Assembly: GCA_005880795.1 (NCBI GenBank)
Contig: VBGP01000008.1
Span: forward strand, 1 to 64,000
Direction of reading: 5' to 3'
Origin: Chloroflexota bacterium
GTDB lineage: Bacteria; Chloroflexota; Dormibacteria; Dormibacterales; Dormibacteraceae
Length of the DNA: 64,000 nt
Part shown: in pieces, positions 51,171-60,050 of the stretch
Layout: every line of letters begins with the position of its first letter
How positions within the stretch are numbered: position 1 is the first letter of the stretch
Program-made: the position numbers and the translations under genes
The notes under the pieces: model-generated
Seen by the model: the letters and a program-made list of their open reading frames with translations, nothing else
The model's database searches: none
Told to the model about the DNA's origin: nothing

Positions 51171-51769
51171 GGTTTGCCCTGAATGGTGAAGTGCTCGTTG
51201 TAGGCGAGATTGAGGGTGTTGCCGAAAATGCTCTGGATGAACGGCGTGATGAGTTGGAACCTCATCAGGATCTGGACGTTGATGTCGCCGAGTCGCCAAG
51301 CGTTGTCGGTTGGAGCGACCAGGTTCGTGCCCGATTGCGAACCCCCTGGCGTCGTGTAGCAGGCGTAGACGTAGGCGGTCTGCGCGGTCACCGGATAGGC
51401 CGCCGCCGGATAGGGCTTGTCCCCCGACGCGTTGCTGTCGGAGGGAACCAGGCAGCCGGCGGTGGGGATGAATGTCACCTGGGCATTGGTGAAGCCGGCC
51501 CCGGTGAGAGCCAGCTGGACGGTGCTGGCGATCTCGGAATCCTTGAGATAGAGGTTGGCTCTGGCCGCGGTGTTGAACCAGGCGGCGTGACGCGCGCCCT
51601 CTCTTGCCGCACCCTGGAGGGCGACGGAATAGTAGAAGGCGCGCGAGAGGTCGATCAGACCCATCGCAAGGAGCAGCAGGACCGTCGAGGAGATCGCGAA
51701 CTCGACCAGCGACTGCCCGCGCTGCTTTCGGCGGTACTCGCCGGTTCTACCTTCAGGCACTTTGGCCAC
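51167..51769 (-). CDS. TadE-family protein, cassette B, first copy
   Basis: 200 residues. QRGQSLVEFAISSTVLLLL with conserved Glu, then DLSRAFYYSVALQGAAREGAR, the classic TadE pattern. The extracytoplasmic part includes a Cys pair (GCLVPSDS and YACYTT). GTG 51769 is chosen because the N-terminus then begins with the basic VAKVPEGRTGEYRRK; the frame continues to 51844 without ribosome site. It begins the second cassette, 116 bases after the end of the first TadG-like gene, so a separate promoter is possible there. Confidence 0.78.
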   Translation of the reverse strand: MAKVPEGRTGEYRRKQRGQSLVEFAISSTVLLLLAMGLIDLSRAFYYSVALQGAAREGARHAAWFNTAARANLYLKDSEIASTVQLALTGAGFTNAQVTFIPTAGCLVPSDSNASGDKPYPAAAYPVTAQTAYVYACYTTPGGSQSGTNLVAPTDNAWRLGDINVQILMRFQLITPFIQSIFGNTLNLAYNEHFTIQGKP

Positions 51770-51884
51770 GACATTTAAGCAATCGGGAAGCCATTCTGTT
51801 GGCGCTAACGAGGAAAAAGCTGTTTTCGTTCGTGAAAAGGGCAAGGAATCTGTAATTGCCCATCCCGGCGCGGCGGCGGCGGCC

Positions 51885-53969
51885 CTAGCTGATCAGCAGG
51901 TGGGCCGGGTTTCCCTTGAGGCCGACGGCGAAGGTCAGGGTGTCGGTCGAGGTGACGTTGGTGGTGATCTGATAGCGCAGCGACCACCACCAGTTGTTCG
52001 GGTTGGCGCCTGGGTTGTAGCCGCCCGGAATCGGGATCTCGAAGCGGAGCCAGTGGCCGTTGAAGTTCAACGAGCCGCCCGAGGTCGCCCGGACGGTGGC
52101 GGTCTGCGGCTGGCCCGTCTGCGCCAGACAGGGCACTGGCGGGTTGGTCAGGCCGCCGGAGCCTGTGCAGTTGACTGCGGGGCCGCTGTTGGTCCGCGTC
52201 AGACCCACGTCCCAAACATGGATCACGCTCGGTGCGGCCACCGTGACGACGGCGCCGTTGTTGTCGAGGATGAACAGGTCGACACTTCCGCCACCGGAGA
52301 TGTCGCCGGGGTCGTAGACGTCAAGCGTCACCGTCTGTCCGGCGTAGTCGGGTGGAACCTTGAACATGGGGACGTCGAAGTGACCGCCCGCGGCGACTGC
52401 GACCGGCGTGTAGACCGCCATGTCGTCCCAGGCGCCGAGCGAGCAGCCCGAGCACGAGCCCGATCCGCCCATGAACCCGTTCTGGTCGACGACCCGGACT
52501 GCGTAGCCCTTGTGCGCCTGGCCGCCTGAGCTGCCGCCGTTGGTTGGTGGGTTGGTGCCGTCAAACCCGAGCGTGTCGACCCGCAGTCGGTACTGGCCGG
52601 GCGGCAGCAGGCCCCCGGCGGGAGTGACCAGGCGCTGGAAGGTCCCGCCGTCACCCGCACCGGTGTAGTTCGTGACGTCGACCCATGCGTGGTACGTCTG
52701 CATGTTGATGGGGTTGCCGTTGGCATCCCACTGCTGCGTGATGTAGCTGCCAAGGCTGTTGATCGGGTTGTAGTTCTTCGCCGGAGCGCACCCTCCGCTG
52801 CAGTTGGCGGGCGTTTGGTAGTAGCCGGTCGCGTCGATCGGGTAGACCTTGACCTTGCTGATCTCCTGGTCGCTCGCGCGGATGAAAGGAGTGTTCACGA
52901 CGTACACCGCGTACTCCATGGTCGAGTACAGGTTCTGCTGGGCTCCGCTGTAGCCGTTGAGGTCCATCGAATCCTCTTCGTGGAGGTAGTAGCTCTGGCC
53001 TGCGCTGCACTGGTCGAGCTGCTTGTTCCCGGGCAGCTTGATGTGGTTGTCGCAGTTGTTGTGATAGGTGGGACCCGCGCCGGCCCATGACTCCGACGCC
53101 GGCAGCGCGCCGCCGCGGCCGCCGCCGGATCTGGTCGGGCAGTACGCGGTTCCGTTGACATCTTGGCCGGTGCTGGTGCAGTTGTCCGGCGCGAAGATCG
53201 CGTTGTAGACCTGGATGTAGCCGCCGTTCGGCAGGTTGACCAGGTAGTTGTAGCCGCCGCGATTCGGAAGCGAGGGATCCACAGTGTCGCTGCCCTGAGT
53301 GCTGCTGATGGCATGCACGTCGTTCGACACGCCGGCCGACCCGCCGGCCGGGTTGGGGGTGAAGGCATCTCCCTGCACCCGGTCGGTCGACCAACCCTCG
53401 GTGCGCATGAAGAAGTAGCTGTTGCCGCCGGTGCCGAGCTGCGAGGTGACGGACCCCGTCTGAGTGCCGGGCTGTCCCAGCGAAAGCGGAGGGAGATAGG
53501 TCGCGATCGCGGTGCGTGCAACCTTGAAGCTTGGGACGCCGAACATGCCCATGAAGAATGTCCCCACGTCGCGCGTCACCGTGACCAGCAGCTTGTTGTC
53601 GTAGCCGGCAACCGGTGAGGTGGTCACGACGACGCCACCCGGACCCGACGCTGTGCAGGTCCCTCCGGAGCACGATATCGGGCCGTTGGCGTCGAAGCCG
53701 TTCTTGCGCGCTTCGACCAGCGCGCGGTCAGTCGCATCGTTGCCCGAGCCGGCGGGGATCGCCTGCGAGGGCGTGAACTGCCCCGGCATGAACACCACAC
53801 CCGAAAGGGCGGCCGCTCCCGCCGCTCGCTCGGCGAGGTTGTTGTAGTAGTAGCCGATACCTCCATCCACGGCGAGGCCGATCAGGCCGATGAGCACCAC
53901 TAGCATGAAGGCGATGATCACGACCGCCTGCCCCGACTGCTTGCGCAATTGCGAGCTTGCGTGCGTCAC
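51885..53969 (-). CDS. TadG-like membrane-anchored protein, cassette A
   Basis: 694 residues. It opens with QSGQAVVIIAFMLVVLIGLIG-type helix (about 10-35), then DGGIGYYYNNLAERAAGAAALSG-like Tad sequence. A secreted region follows with Cys pairs (CSGGTC, CSGGCAP, CSGCSLG) and a beta-rich C-terminus (VDLFILDNNGAVVTVAAP). No VWA MIDAS is seen. The GTG start at 53969 abuts the TadE stop (TGACGTG), so it is coupled to the TadE genes. It aligns in layout, not closely in sequence, with the cassette B protein. Confidence 0.75.
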   Translation of the reverse strand: MTHASSQLRKQSGQAVVIIAFMLVVLIGLIGLAVDGGIGYYYNNLAERAAGAAALSGVVFMPGQFTPSQAIPAGSGNDATDRALVEARKNGFDANGPISCSGGTCTASGPGGVVVTTSPVAGYDNKLLVTVTRDVGTFFMGMFGVPSFKVARTAIATYLPPLSLGQPGTQTGSVTSQLGTGGNSYFFMRTEGWSTDRVQGDAFTPNPAGGSAGVSNDVHAISSTQGSDTVDPSLPNRGGYNYLVNLPNGGYIQVYNAIFAPDNCTSTGQDVNGTAYCPTRSGGGRGGALPASESWAGAGPTYHNNCDNHIKLPGNKQLDQCSAGQSYYLHEEDSMDLNGYSGAQQNLYSTMEYAVYVVNTPFIRASDQEISKVKVYPIDATGYYQTPANCSGGCAPAKNYNPINSLGSYITQQWDANGNPINMQTYHAWVDVTNYTGAGDGGTFQRLVTPAGGLLPPGQYRLRVDTLGFDGTNPPTNGGSSGGQAHKGYAVRVVDQNGFMGGSGSCSGCSLGAWDDMAVYTPVAVAAGGHFDVPMFKVPPDYAGQTVTLDVYDPGDISGGGSVDLFILDNNGAVVTVAAPSVIHVWDVGLTRTNSGPAVNCTGSGGLTNPPVPCLAQTGQPQTATVRATSGGSLNFNGHWLRFEIPIPGGYNPGANPNNWWWSLRYQITTNVTSTDTLTFAVGLKGNPAHLLIS

Positions 53970-53970
53970 G

Positions 53971-54504
53971 TCAGACCAGCACCGGCGCGGCTTTGTACAC
54001 CGCATGCTCGTTGAGGTTGATCGTGAATCCCAGTACCCCTGTCGGGGGCGTGTACGTCCAGTCGAGGCGAACGCCGATCGACGTCTCGGCCGGCGGGATC
54101 TGGTTGCGCGCCGTCAGTGGAAAACCGGAGTGAAGTGTGTTGCCGCTCGCGTCGAACTGGTCGTATGGATCGGTGGCGGCGTTGAAGTCGCCGCCAGAGC
54201 TCGACGGGCTGTAGATCGTGATCGTCCTGAGGGTCGAATAGTTCATCGACCCGGCGACGGCCAGCACGTTGCGAACGATGTCTTGATCGACTTGGGCGGT
54301 GGTGAGCAGAGGATTGGTGATCGTTCCGCCGATCTCCGCGGCGAGGCGCGCTCCCTGCCTGCATGCGCTTCCCGCGACCACCTTGTCCGAGATCATCACT
54401 GCGGTGTTGAAGACCCCGAAGAGCATGAAGATCAGGACCGGGGACGCCACCGCCAGCTCGATCAGGGACTGGCCCGTCTGCGACTTCCGACCCCTCGCCA
54501 CCAT
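53971..54504 (-). CDS. TadE-family protein, cassette A, second copy
   Basis: 177 residues. KSQTGQSLIELAVASPVLIF with conserved Glu16 and a single helix, then DKVVAGSACRQGARLAAEIGG. The rest is extracytoplasmic. ATG 54504 overlaps the upstream TGA (TGATG). A cysteine next to the helix is absent from the other three TadE copies. It probably assembles with the adjacent TadE and TadG-like proteins. Confidence 0.8.
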   Translation of the reverse strand: MVARGRKSQTGQSLIELAVASPVLIFMLFGVFNTAVMISDKVVAGSACRQGARLAAEIGGTITNPLLTTAQVDQDIVRNVLAVAGSMNYSTLRTITIYSPSSSGGDFNAATDPYDQFDASGNTLHSGFPLTARNQIPPAETSIGVRLDWTYTPPTGVLGFTINLNEHAVYKAAPVLV

Positions 54505-55037
54505 CAGTAGGTCTGCGGCTCAAGCCGGATATCGAAGGTCTGGCTCAGATTGATCGCGGTCGGTGCGATGAAGATGCCTGTCTTCCACTTGTACTTGTAC
54601 TGGAGCGTGACGCCGAGAAAATCGCTCTGGCCGTTGGTCACGTTCCGACTGCTGGGGGGCCACATCACCGCACCGATGGGTGTTCCGTCAAGCTGGTAGC
54701 GGTTGTAATGAAGCGCGTCCACCAACAGCGCACCGTTGCCCTGTTCGATCAGGTGGTAGATGTCGATTTCGGTCACCTGGGCAAGGGTCGTGGTGCCGAT
54801 TGCGGTGCGCTGGAGCTGTTGAATCGAAATCGCATCGGCGTTGGCCGCATTGCCCGACTCTGATTCCTGTCGAGCAATCTCGCCGGCCCCGAAGCGCGCC
54901 GATCCCACCACGAACAGCAGCAGGCCGCTCTCGACGATGCCCAGGAGAAGGAAAAACAGGATAGGTGCGACGATCGCGAACTCGGTCATGGCTTGAGCCC
55001 GCGACCCTTCTCGGCGGCGCGTTAAGTTCTTTTTCAA
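54504..55037 (-). CDS. TadE-family protein, cassette A, first copy
   Basis: 177 residues. SRAQAMTEFAIVAPILFFLLLG with conserved Glu, then VGSARFGAGEIARQESESGN. TTG 55037 is the only start near the basic N-terminus MKKNLTRRREG; a GAGGGG lies about 17 bases upstream, so spacing is poor. It heads the first cassette. The 170 bases upstream, to the exonuclease stop, hold no gene and are the likely promoter region. Confidence 0.78.
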   Translation of the reverse strand: MKKNLTRRREGSRAQAMTEFAIVAPILFFLLLGIVESGLLLFVVGSARFGAGEIARQESESGNAANADAISIQQLQRTAIGTTTLAQVTEIDIYHLIEQGNGALLVDALHYNRYQLDGTPIGAVMWPPSSRNVTNGQSDFLGVTLQYKYKWKTGIFIAPTAINLSQTFDIRLEPQTY

Positions 55038-55208
55038 TATGCCCGCAACCCCTCGCTCGACTTAACGTGGAGCGGATTCACCGATTGCGATGAATTTGCA
55101 TTCTTAGGGGTCATCACTGGGCCTCGCTTAAAAAAGCCATCAGCCTCCACGGCTCCGCGACCGGTGACGACCGCGGGATCGAGTTCGATCCCGGCGGTGG
55201 TTGGCGCG

Positions 55209-56492
55209 CTAGGCCGTGCCGTCCAGGATCGGAGCCTCGAGCTGAACCTGCCTGACATCGCGCTGCCCGCGGTCAGTGTTGCGCCGGAAGTCGTCGCCGT
55301 TTCTTGAGCTGACCTTTCGTACCAGGCGCGCCCGGCGCTGTTCGAGCTCGAGCGCCGCCTCCGGCATCCGCCGCTGTGCGTCCTCGACCACAGACAGTGC
55401 CTTTTGTGGATCGCGACGGCGCCATTCCAGGAGACGCGCCCGCGCCACCGATACCCGAACGTCATCGCGGGCGCTCGACTCGAGCCAGTCGAGCAACGCG
55501 TCGGCGCTTGTGATCGAGCCCTTTCGGACCAGGCGCCGAGTGAGTAGAAGGCCCGCAGTCGCCGCGGCCTCTCCACTCGCGAATGCTGTTGCGTTACGCA
55601 GCGCGCGCCATCCGTCGGCCCGCGCGCCTCGTCGCCAGCGGTGTCGGCCCAACGCGAGCCAATCGTCCGCGTCCATGTCGATGTCTCCGCCCTGGAGGCG
55701 TCGCAACAGTCGCGAGTGCAGATGGACGAGGCTCATGACGTCCAGCCGGTTGTGCTCGAGCGCGGCCTCGAGAAAATCTCGCGCGCCGGCGCGCAGGTAG
55801 TCGAAGTAAGCGTCCGGGACAAGCGCGCTCGGCAGCGGATCGTCGCGCTCATATCCGAGCACGCGCTGTTCCACGTAGCGCAGCGTGCAAGTCTCCAGGC
55901 GATGTCGGTACAGCGCGCGGACCAGAGTCAGGAGGTCGACATGCGCTGAGTGCGTGAACTCGCCCGGCATTCGAGCCATCACCCATCGAGTGCGCAGCAC
56001 CGGAAGGTCGAACGAGCCGCCGTTGAAAGTGGCGACGCCAGTCGCCGCAACCAATTCGTCGTGCAGAGCCAGCAGGAAGGCCGACTCCATCCCCGGCTCG
56101 GGCAGAAAGAATTGAGCGACGCGAAGACCGCATTCCTGCGGTGTCGCGATTGCCGCGGCGAAAACGTAGGTGCCCGCGCCGCCGGTCAAGCCGGTGGTCT
56201 CGGTATCGAGATACGCGATTGTGCCGGGGTCGGGATCCAACCGCGGCAGCGCGAGCACCTCCTGGCGAACCGCCGCCGTCCCGTACGGAGTCATCACCTC
56301 GTCGAACCCTCGCGGAAGCTCGTAGCTCCGCTGTGGTCGAGGACGTGGTGGCGCGCCTAGACGGGTAAGGCGCTCGCGGAGCGGGGAGGCCTGCGCCGGG
56401 CGCGTGGGCGGAGCTTCGGCGTCCAGCGCCCCGAAGCCTTCGGCTTGGGGACCCCGAAGGTTCGTTGCCGCCTGCGCTGCTCGCACACGCAT
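55209..56492 (-). CDS. mrfB: YprB/MrfB-like DnaQ-fold exonuclease
   Basis: 427 residues. The RNase H-like/DnaQ domain (about 85-265) has the DEDD residues: Asp and Glu in YLDTETTGL, Asp in GGSFDLP, Asp in AHVDLL region and Asp in EHNRLDVMSLVHLH. C-terminal helical repeats (about 270-400) resemble TPRs. In Bacillus subtilis MrfB works with helicase MrfA in repair of mitomycin C adducts. It follows mrfA by 12 bases on the same strand. The N-terminus (1-70) is a Pro/Ala-rich linker. Confidence 0.85.
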   Translation of the reverse strand: MRVRAAQAATNLRGPQAEGFGALDAEAPPTRPAQASPLRERLTRLGAPPRPRPQRSYELPRGFDEVMTPYGTAAVRQEVLALPRLDPDPGTIAYLDTETTGLTGGAGTYVFAAAIATPQECGLRVAQFFLPEPGMESAFLLALHDELVAATGVATFNGGSFDLPVLRTRWVMARMPGEFTHSAHVDLLTLVRALYRHRLETCTLRYVEQRVLGYERDDPLPSALVPDAYFDYLRAGARDFLEAALEHNRLDVMSLVHLHSRLLRRLQGGDIDMDADDWLALGRHRWRRGARADGWRALRNATAFASGEAAATAGLLLTRRLVRKGSITSADALLDWLESSARDDVRVSVARARLLEWRRRDPQKALSVVEDAQRRMPEAALELEQRRARLVRKVSSRNGDDFRRNTDRGQRDVRQVQLEAPILDGTA

Positions 56493-56504
56493 CGACGGAT
56501 GCGC

Positions 56505-58823
56505 TTAGCTGCGCTGCTCGGCGGCGCCTAGCAGCTCACGCACCTGGGCCGCCGAATCTCTCGCCCCTGTCCCGGCGCCGGCCTCCAGGAGTCGCAGACA
56601 CGCGTCTTTAGCTCCTTCGACGAGATGCAGCGGTCCGACGCACGACGGACATCCCGCGGCGCAAGGGCAATCGCGGACAAGCGCAGACGCGTCGTCGAGG
56701 AGCTCGCAATGGAGCTCATGAAGACGGGCGGCAAAGCCGACGCCGCCTGGGTAGACCTCGTACACCGTGACGGTCGGAAGCTGTGTCGTGATGGACCGGA
56801 CCTCGGCCACCGACCCGAGGTCTCGCGGGTCACACATCAACCTCAGGCTCGCAACGTGGCGCAGCGAATGCGCCATCCCCTGCAGGCCTGCTTCCAACGT
56901 TTCCTTGCCGAGCGTCCGCCACAGGCCTTCGTCGACCGTGATCCAGTAGCCGGTCGTGTGCAGCGTCTGCTCGGGAAGATGGATCGGTCCGGCGCCGATG
57001 TTCTCGTGGGTGTGAAAGCGGATCTTTTTGAACATCGACGCGAGGCTGGTGATTTTCACCTCACCGTGACTGCGCGAGAGCGGGTCGCCATGCGGTCCGT
57101 CGAATGTGTCGAGCACCTGCACGGTCACCGATGCGAGCGCGTCGGTGTAGTAGTCGACGTCGACCGGTCGCACATATGCCTTCTTCTCGGACCAGTCGAG
57201 CCGGTCGACGTGGTACTGGGCGCCCTCGTGCAGATAGACCGCCTCTTCGTGCAGCAGCACCGGCGCAGTGAACTGGTCCATCTCGCCGATCACCTGAGGG
57301 CGAGGCTGCGAGGTGTCGATGATGACGACGTTGTCGGCGAGTATCCGGCGCAGGTGCACCTCCTCGGCCGGAAAAGCCTGCCGGCTCCAGAACCACCGGC
57401 CCGCCGAACGTGTCGCCGAACCGTCCTCTTCGAAAAGATGCAGCAGCTCCTGAACGTCAGCCCCGCCCAGACGCTCGTCATCCAGGAACGGAAGCTCGAA
57501 CAGTCCAGCTTGAAGATGCGCGGCGAGGAGCAGCAGATTGTCCGGGTCGATGAGGCCTTCTTCGGGAGCGGTGCCGAGGAAATATTCGGGGTGGCGAACG
57601 ATGAACTGGTCGAGCGGTGAGCTGGACGCCACAAAGACACCGACGGATCCCGACCTACGCCCCGCGCGGCCCAGCTGCTGCCACGTCGAAGCGATGGTGC
57701 CCGGGTAACCGACCAGCACCGCGCACTGCAGGGTCCCGATGTCGATCCCCAGCTCCAGCGCGTTGGTGCTCACCACCCCGGTGATGTCTCCATTGCGCAG
57801 TCCGGCTTCGATCTCTCGGCGATGCAGCGGCAGGTAGCCCGCGCGGTAGCCGCGGACGCGCCGCGACGAGTCAAGTCGCGGATCGAGGTCTTGCCGGAGA
57901 TAGCTGAGCATCACCTCGACCTGCAGGCGGCTGCGGCAGAAGACGATTGTCTGCACCCCGGCCCGAATCCAGGGCGCGGCGACTCGACGCGCCTCGAGCA
58001 TCGAGCTGCGACGAACGCCCAGGTCTCGATTGAGGAGCGGCGGGTTGTAAAAGACCAGGCGCCTCTCGCCGCGCGGCGCGCCACTACGGTCGACCAGCGC
58101 GATGTTGTCTTCCTCGAGGAGGCGCTGCGCCAGCTCGAGTGGGTTGCGGATCGTCGCCGATGCACAGATGAAAGTCGGGTTCGAGCCGTAGAAGTTGCAG
58201 ATCCGCTTCAGCCGGCGGATGACGTTCGCCACCTGGCTCCCGAAGAGACCTCGATAGGTGTGCAGCTCGTCGATGACGACGAACTCGAGGCTCGAAAAGA
58301 GGCGCCGCCAACGCGTGTGATGGGGCAGCAGCCCGGTATGGAGCATGTCTGGATTCGTCATCACGATGTGGCCGCCTTCGCGGATGGCGGTGCGCCTGCC
58401 AGGAGGCGTGTCGCCGTCATAGGTGTCGACGCGAACGTCGATCGGCAGGCCCGATTTCAGCGCCCCGAGCTCTGCCAGCTGGTCCTGCGCCAGGGCTTTG
58501 GTCGGATATACATATAGGGCGCGCTTTTCGGGGTTCTCCAGAAGTCGCTGGAGGATGGGAAGGTTGTAACAGAGCGTTTTTCCGCTTGCGGTGGGCGTGA
58601 CGACCACCAGGTGCCGCCCGCGACGGACCGCTTCGTACGCCTCGGCCTGGTGCGAGTAAAGCCGCTGGACGCCGCGACCGGCGAGGGCGGCGACAAGCTC
58701 GGGGCGGAGATCGGCGGGTAGAGGCACGAAATCGGCGGCGGTTGCCGGAATCAGGTGATCCAGCGTTATCTCACCTGAAAACTCGGCGGGGTCGAACCGA
58801 GGCATCAGGATGCGATCGGACAT
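56505..58823 (-). CDS. mrfA: MrfA/YprA-like DEAD/DEAH helicase with DUF1998
   Basis: 772 residues. Walker A is TPTASGKT at about 75, motif II is VVIDELHTYRG (DELH), motif III is CASATIRNP and motif VI is QQLGRAGRRSG. The C-terminal DUF1998 region has CDPRDLG and the cluster CPCAAGCPSCVG, a four-Cys metal site conserved in MrfA. In B. subtilis it unwinds DNA for MrfB during excision-type repair independent of UvrABC. ATG 58823 gives a normal length; no Shine-Dalgarno is seen. A LexA-like box lies 19 bases upstream. Confidence 0.88.
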   Translation of the reverse strand: MSDRILMPRFDPAEFSGEITLDHLIPATAADFVPLPADLRPELVAALAGRGVQRLYSHQAEAYEAVRRGRHLVVVTPTASGKTLCYNLPILQRLLENPEKRALYVYPTKALAQDQLAELGALKSGLPIDVRVDTYDGDTPPGRRTAIREGGHIVMTNPDMLHTGLLPHHTRWRRLFSSLEFVVIDELHTYRGLFGSQVANVIRRLKRICNFYGSNPTFICASATIRNPLELAQRLLEEDNIALVDRSGAPRGERRLVFYNPPLLNRDLGVRRSSMLEARRVAAPWIRAGVQTIVFCRSRLQVEVMLSYLRQDLDPRLDSSRRVRGYRAGYLPLHRREIEAGLRNGDITGVVSTNALELGIDIGTLQCAVLVGYPGTIASTWQQLGRAGRRSGSVGVFVASSSPLDQFIVRHPEYFLGTAPEEGLIDPDNLLLLAAHLQAGLFELPFLDDERLGGADVQELLHLFEEDGSATRSAGRWFWSRQAFPAEEVHLRRILADNVVIIDTSQPRPQVIGEMDQFTAPVLLHEEAVYLHEGAQYHVDRLDWSEKKAYVRPVDVDYYTDALASVTVQVLDTFDGPHGDPLSRSHGEVKITSLASMFKKIRFHTHENIGAGPIHLPEQTLHTTGYWITVDEGLWRTLGKETLEAGLQGMAHSLRHVASLRLMCDPRDLGSVAEVRSITTQLPTVTVYEVYPGGVGFAARLHELHCELLDDASALVRDCPCAAGCPSCVGPLHLVEGAKDACLRLLEAGAGTGARDSAAQVRELLGAAEQRS

Positions 58824-58841
58824 GTGTTCGGGGAGGTTAGA

Positions 58842-58855
58842 CGAACATTCGTTTG
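58842..58855. promoter_or_regulatory. LexA (SOS) box-like operator between mrfA and the sigma gene
   Basis: CGAACATTCGTTTG matches the Gram-positive LexA consensus CGAACRNRYGTTYG at 13 of 14 positions; the mismatch is the third spacer base. It lies 19 bases upstream of mrfA (minus strand) and overlaps the TTG of the sigma gene (plus strand), so LexA could control one or both. Confidence 0.55.
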
Positions 58856-59404
58856 CAGTCAAGTGAGCTGGAGGGGGCTGAGCCCGCCGCCAGGCAGGCC
58901 GAGACAGAGCGCTACGAGCCGGGCTCGGACGCGGATTTCGAGCGGCTCTACCGAAACACCTACCGCAGGATCGTCGGCACCCTGATCACGATCGTGCGCG
59001 ACGTGTCGACGGCCGAAGACTGCGCCCAGGAGACCTACGAGCGCGCGTATCGAGGTTGGGCCAAGTGGCGGCCTGACGCCCCCGTGGAGGCCTGGCTGCA
59101 CCGCATCGCGATCAACGTGGCTATCTCAGACCGGCGGTACCAGCGGCTTCGCCAGGCCGGCGAGGTGATCCGAAGGCTGGGCCGGCCCGCCCCGGGGGCC
59201 GATCCGGCCGTCGTCGCGGAGCGCTCGGTGATGGTTCAGGCCCTTAAGAAGCTTCCCCCCAAACAGGCGGCTGCACTTGTCCTGCGCCATTACCACGGCT
59301 ACACCAACCGCGAGATTGCGGCAGCGCTGGACGTCCCCGAACAGACGGTCGCCTCACGGCTGGCCGCGGCGCGCAAGCACCTACAGGTCGTGCTGGGTAG
59401 TTAG
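58853..59404 (+). CDS. ECF-type RNA polymerase sigma factor, paralogue of the 13257 gene
   Basis: 183 residues. Region 2 has AEDCAQETYERAYRGW and HRIAINVAISDRRY; region 4 has LPPKQAAALVLRHYHGYT and VPEQTVASRLAAAR. Several segments are nearly identical to the sigma at 13257-13865. TTG 58853 lies in the LexA-like box; GGGGAGG is 16 bases upstream, too far for a normal site, so the true start is uncertain. It precedes a membrane protein gene by 55 bases, likely a regulator partner. Confidence 0.85.
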   Translation: MQSSELEGAEPAARQAETERYEPGSDADFERLYRNTYRRIVGTLITIVRDVSTAEDCAQETYERAYRGWAKWRPDAPVEAWLHRIAINVAISDRRYQRLRQAGEVIRRLGRPAPGADPAVVAERSVMVQALKKLPPKQAAALVLRHYHGYTNREIAAALDVPEQTVASRLAAARKHLQVVLGS

Positions 59405-59459
59405 TCGGGGAAGCAAGAATGGTTGGCGGCAGCCTGGTCGGCGTTATGGCTTCTTACAG

Positions 59460-60035
59460 ATGAGCGAACTCGAGCGCGAGCTGGAGCAGGAGCTGCACCG
59501 GGTCCTCGACGCCGTCGCGGCCCGGCCTATTCCGCTGCGTCGGGCGGTGCATCCGCGCGTCGGTCTCAGGGCCCTGGTAGGCGGCGCCGGCGCAGCGCTG
59601 GCGGTCAAGGTGCTGACAGGGGTTGCCGTCGCAGCCGCCGCGGTGACGGTGGCGGGCGCGGCGACGACCGGCAGCTTGAACCCGGCCGTCTGGGGCCAGG
59701 CGGTCTCGGACCAGGTGGTCAAATGCAAGCAGCAGGTCGCGAACAGCAGCCAGCACGGCATCGGTGATTGCGTCAGCTCGTTTGCCAGCCAGCACGGGGC
59801 GGCCGTGTCCAGCGCCGCTCGCCACAACGGCAACGGGAACCCCAATGGGAATGGCCAGGCCAACGGAAACGGAAGCTCGAACGGCAATGGCAATGCCAAC
59901 GGGCACAGCAAGGACAAGAGCAAAGACCACACCGCACCTCCCAAGACCTCATCGACTTCGATCCCGACTTTCGATCCGGAACCGATCGACCAGGTGAACA
60001 CCCATCCACCGGTGACGATCTCCCCGGAGCCCTAG
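59460..60035 (+). CDS. Membrane protein with Asn/Gly-rich tail next to an ECF sigma gene
   Basis: 191 residues. It opens with an acidic helix (MSELERELEQELHRVLD), then a basic patch, then one hydrophobic helix (about 45-70). The second half is a low-complexity tail of repeated NGNGN and SNGNGNANG, then a Pro/Thr end. The order sigma then single-pass membrane protein suggests an anti-sigma factor, but no ZAS/RsiW motif is visible, so that is inference. ATG 59460 has no strong ribosome site. It ends 16 bases before a hairpin element. Confidence 0.6.
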   Translation: MSELERELEQELHRVLDAVAARPIPLRRAVHPRVGLRALVGGAGAALAVKVLTGVAVAAAAVTVAGAATTGSLNPAVWGQAVSDQVVKCKQQVANSSQHGIGDCVSSFASQHGAAVSSAARHNGNGNPNGNGQANGNGSSNGNGNANGHSKDKSKDHTAPPKTSSTSIPTFDPEPIDQVNTHPPVTISPEP

Positions 60036-60050
60036 CGGGAGGTCGGTTCA

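Noticed and set aside
58842-58855. Reading the box as a terminator
   Set aside because: Arms are only five bases and lie between divergent starts, which fits an operator rather than a terminator.
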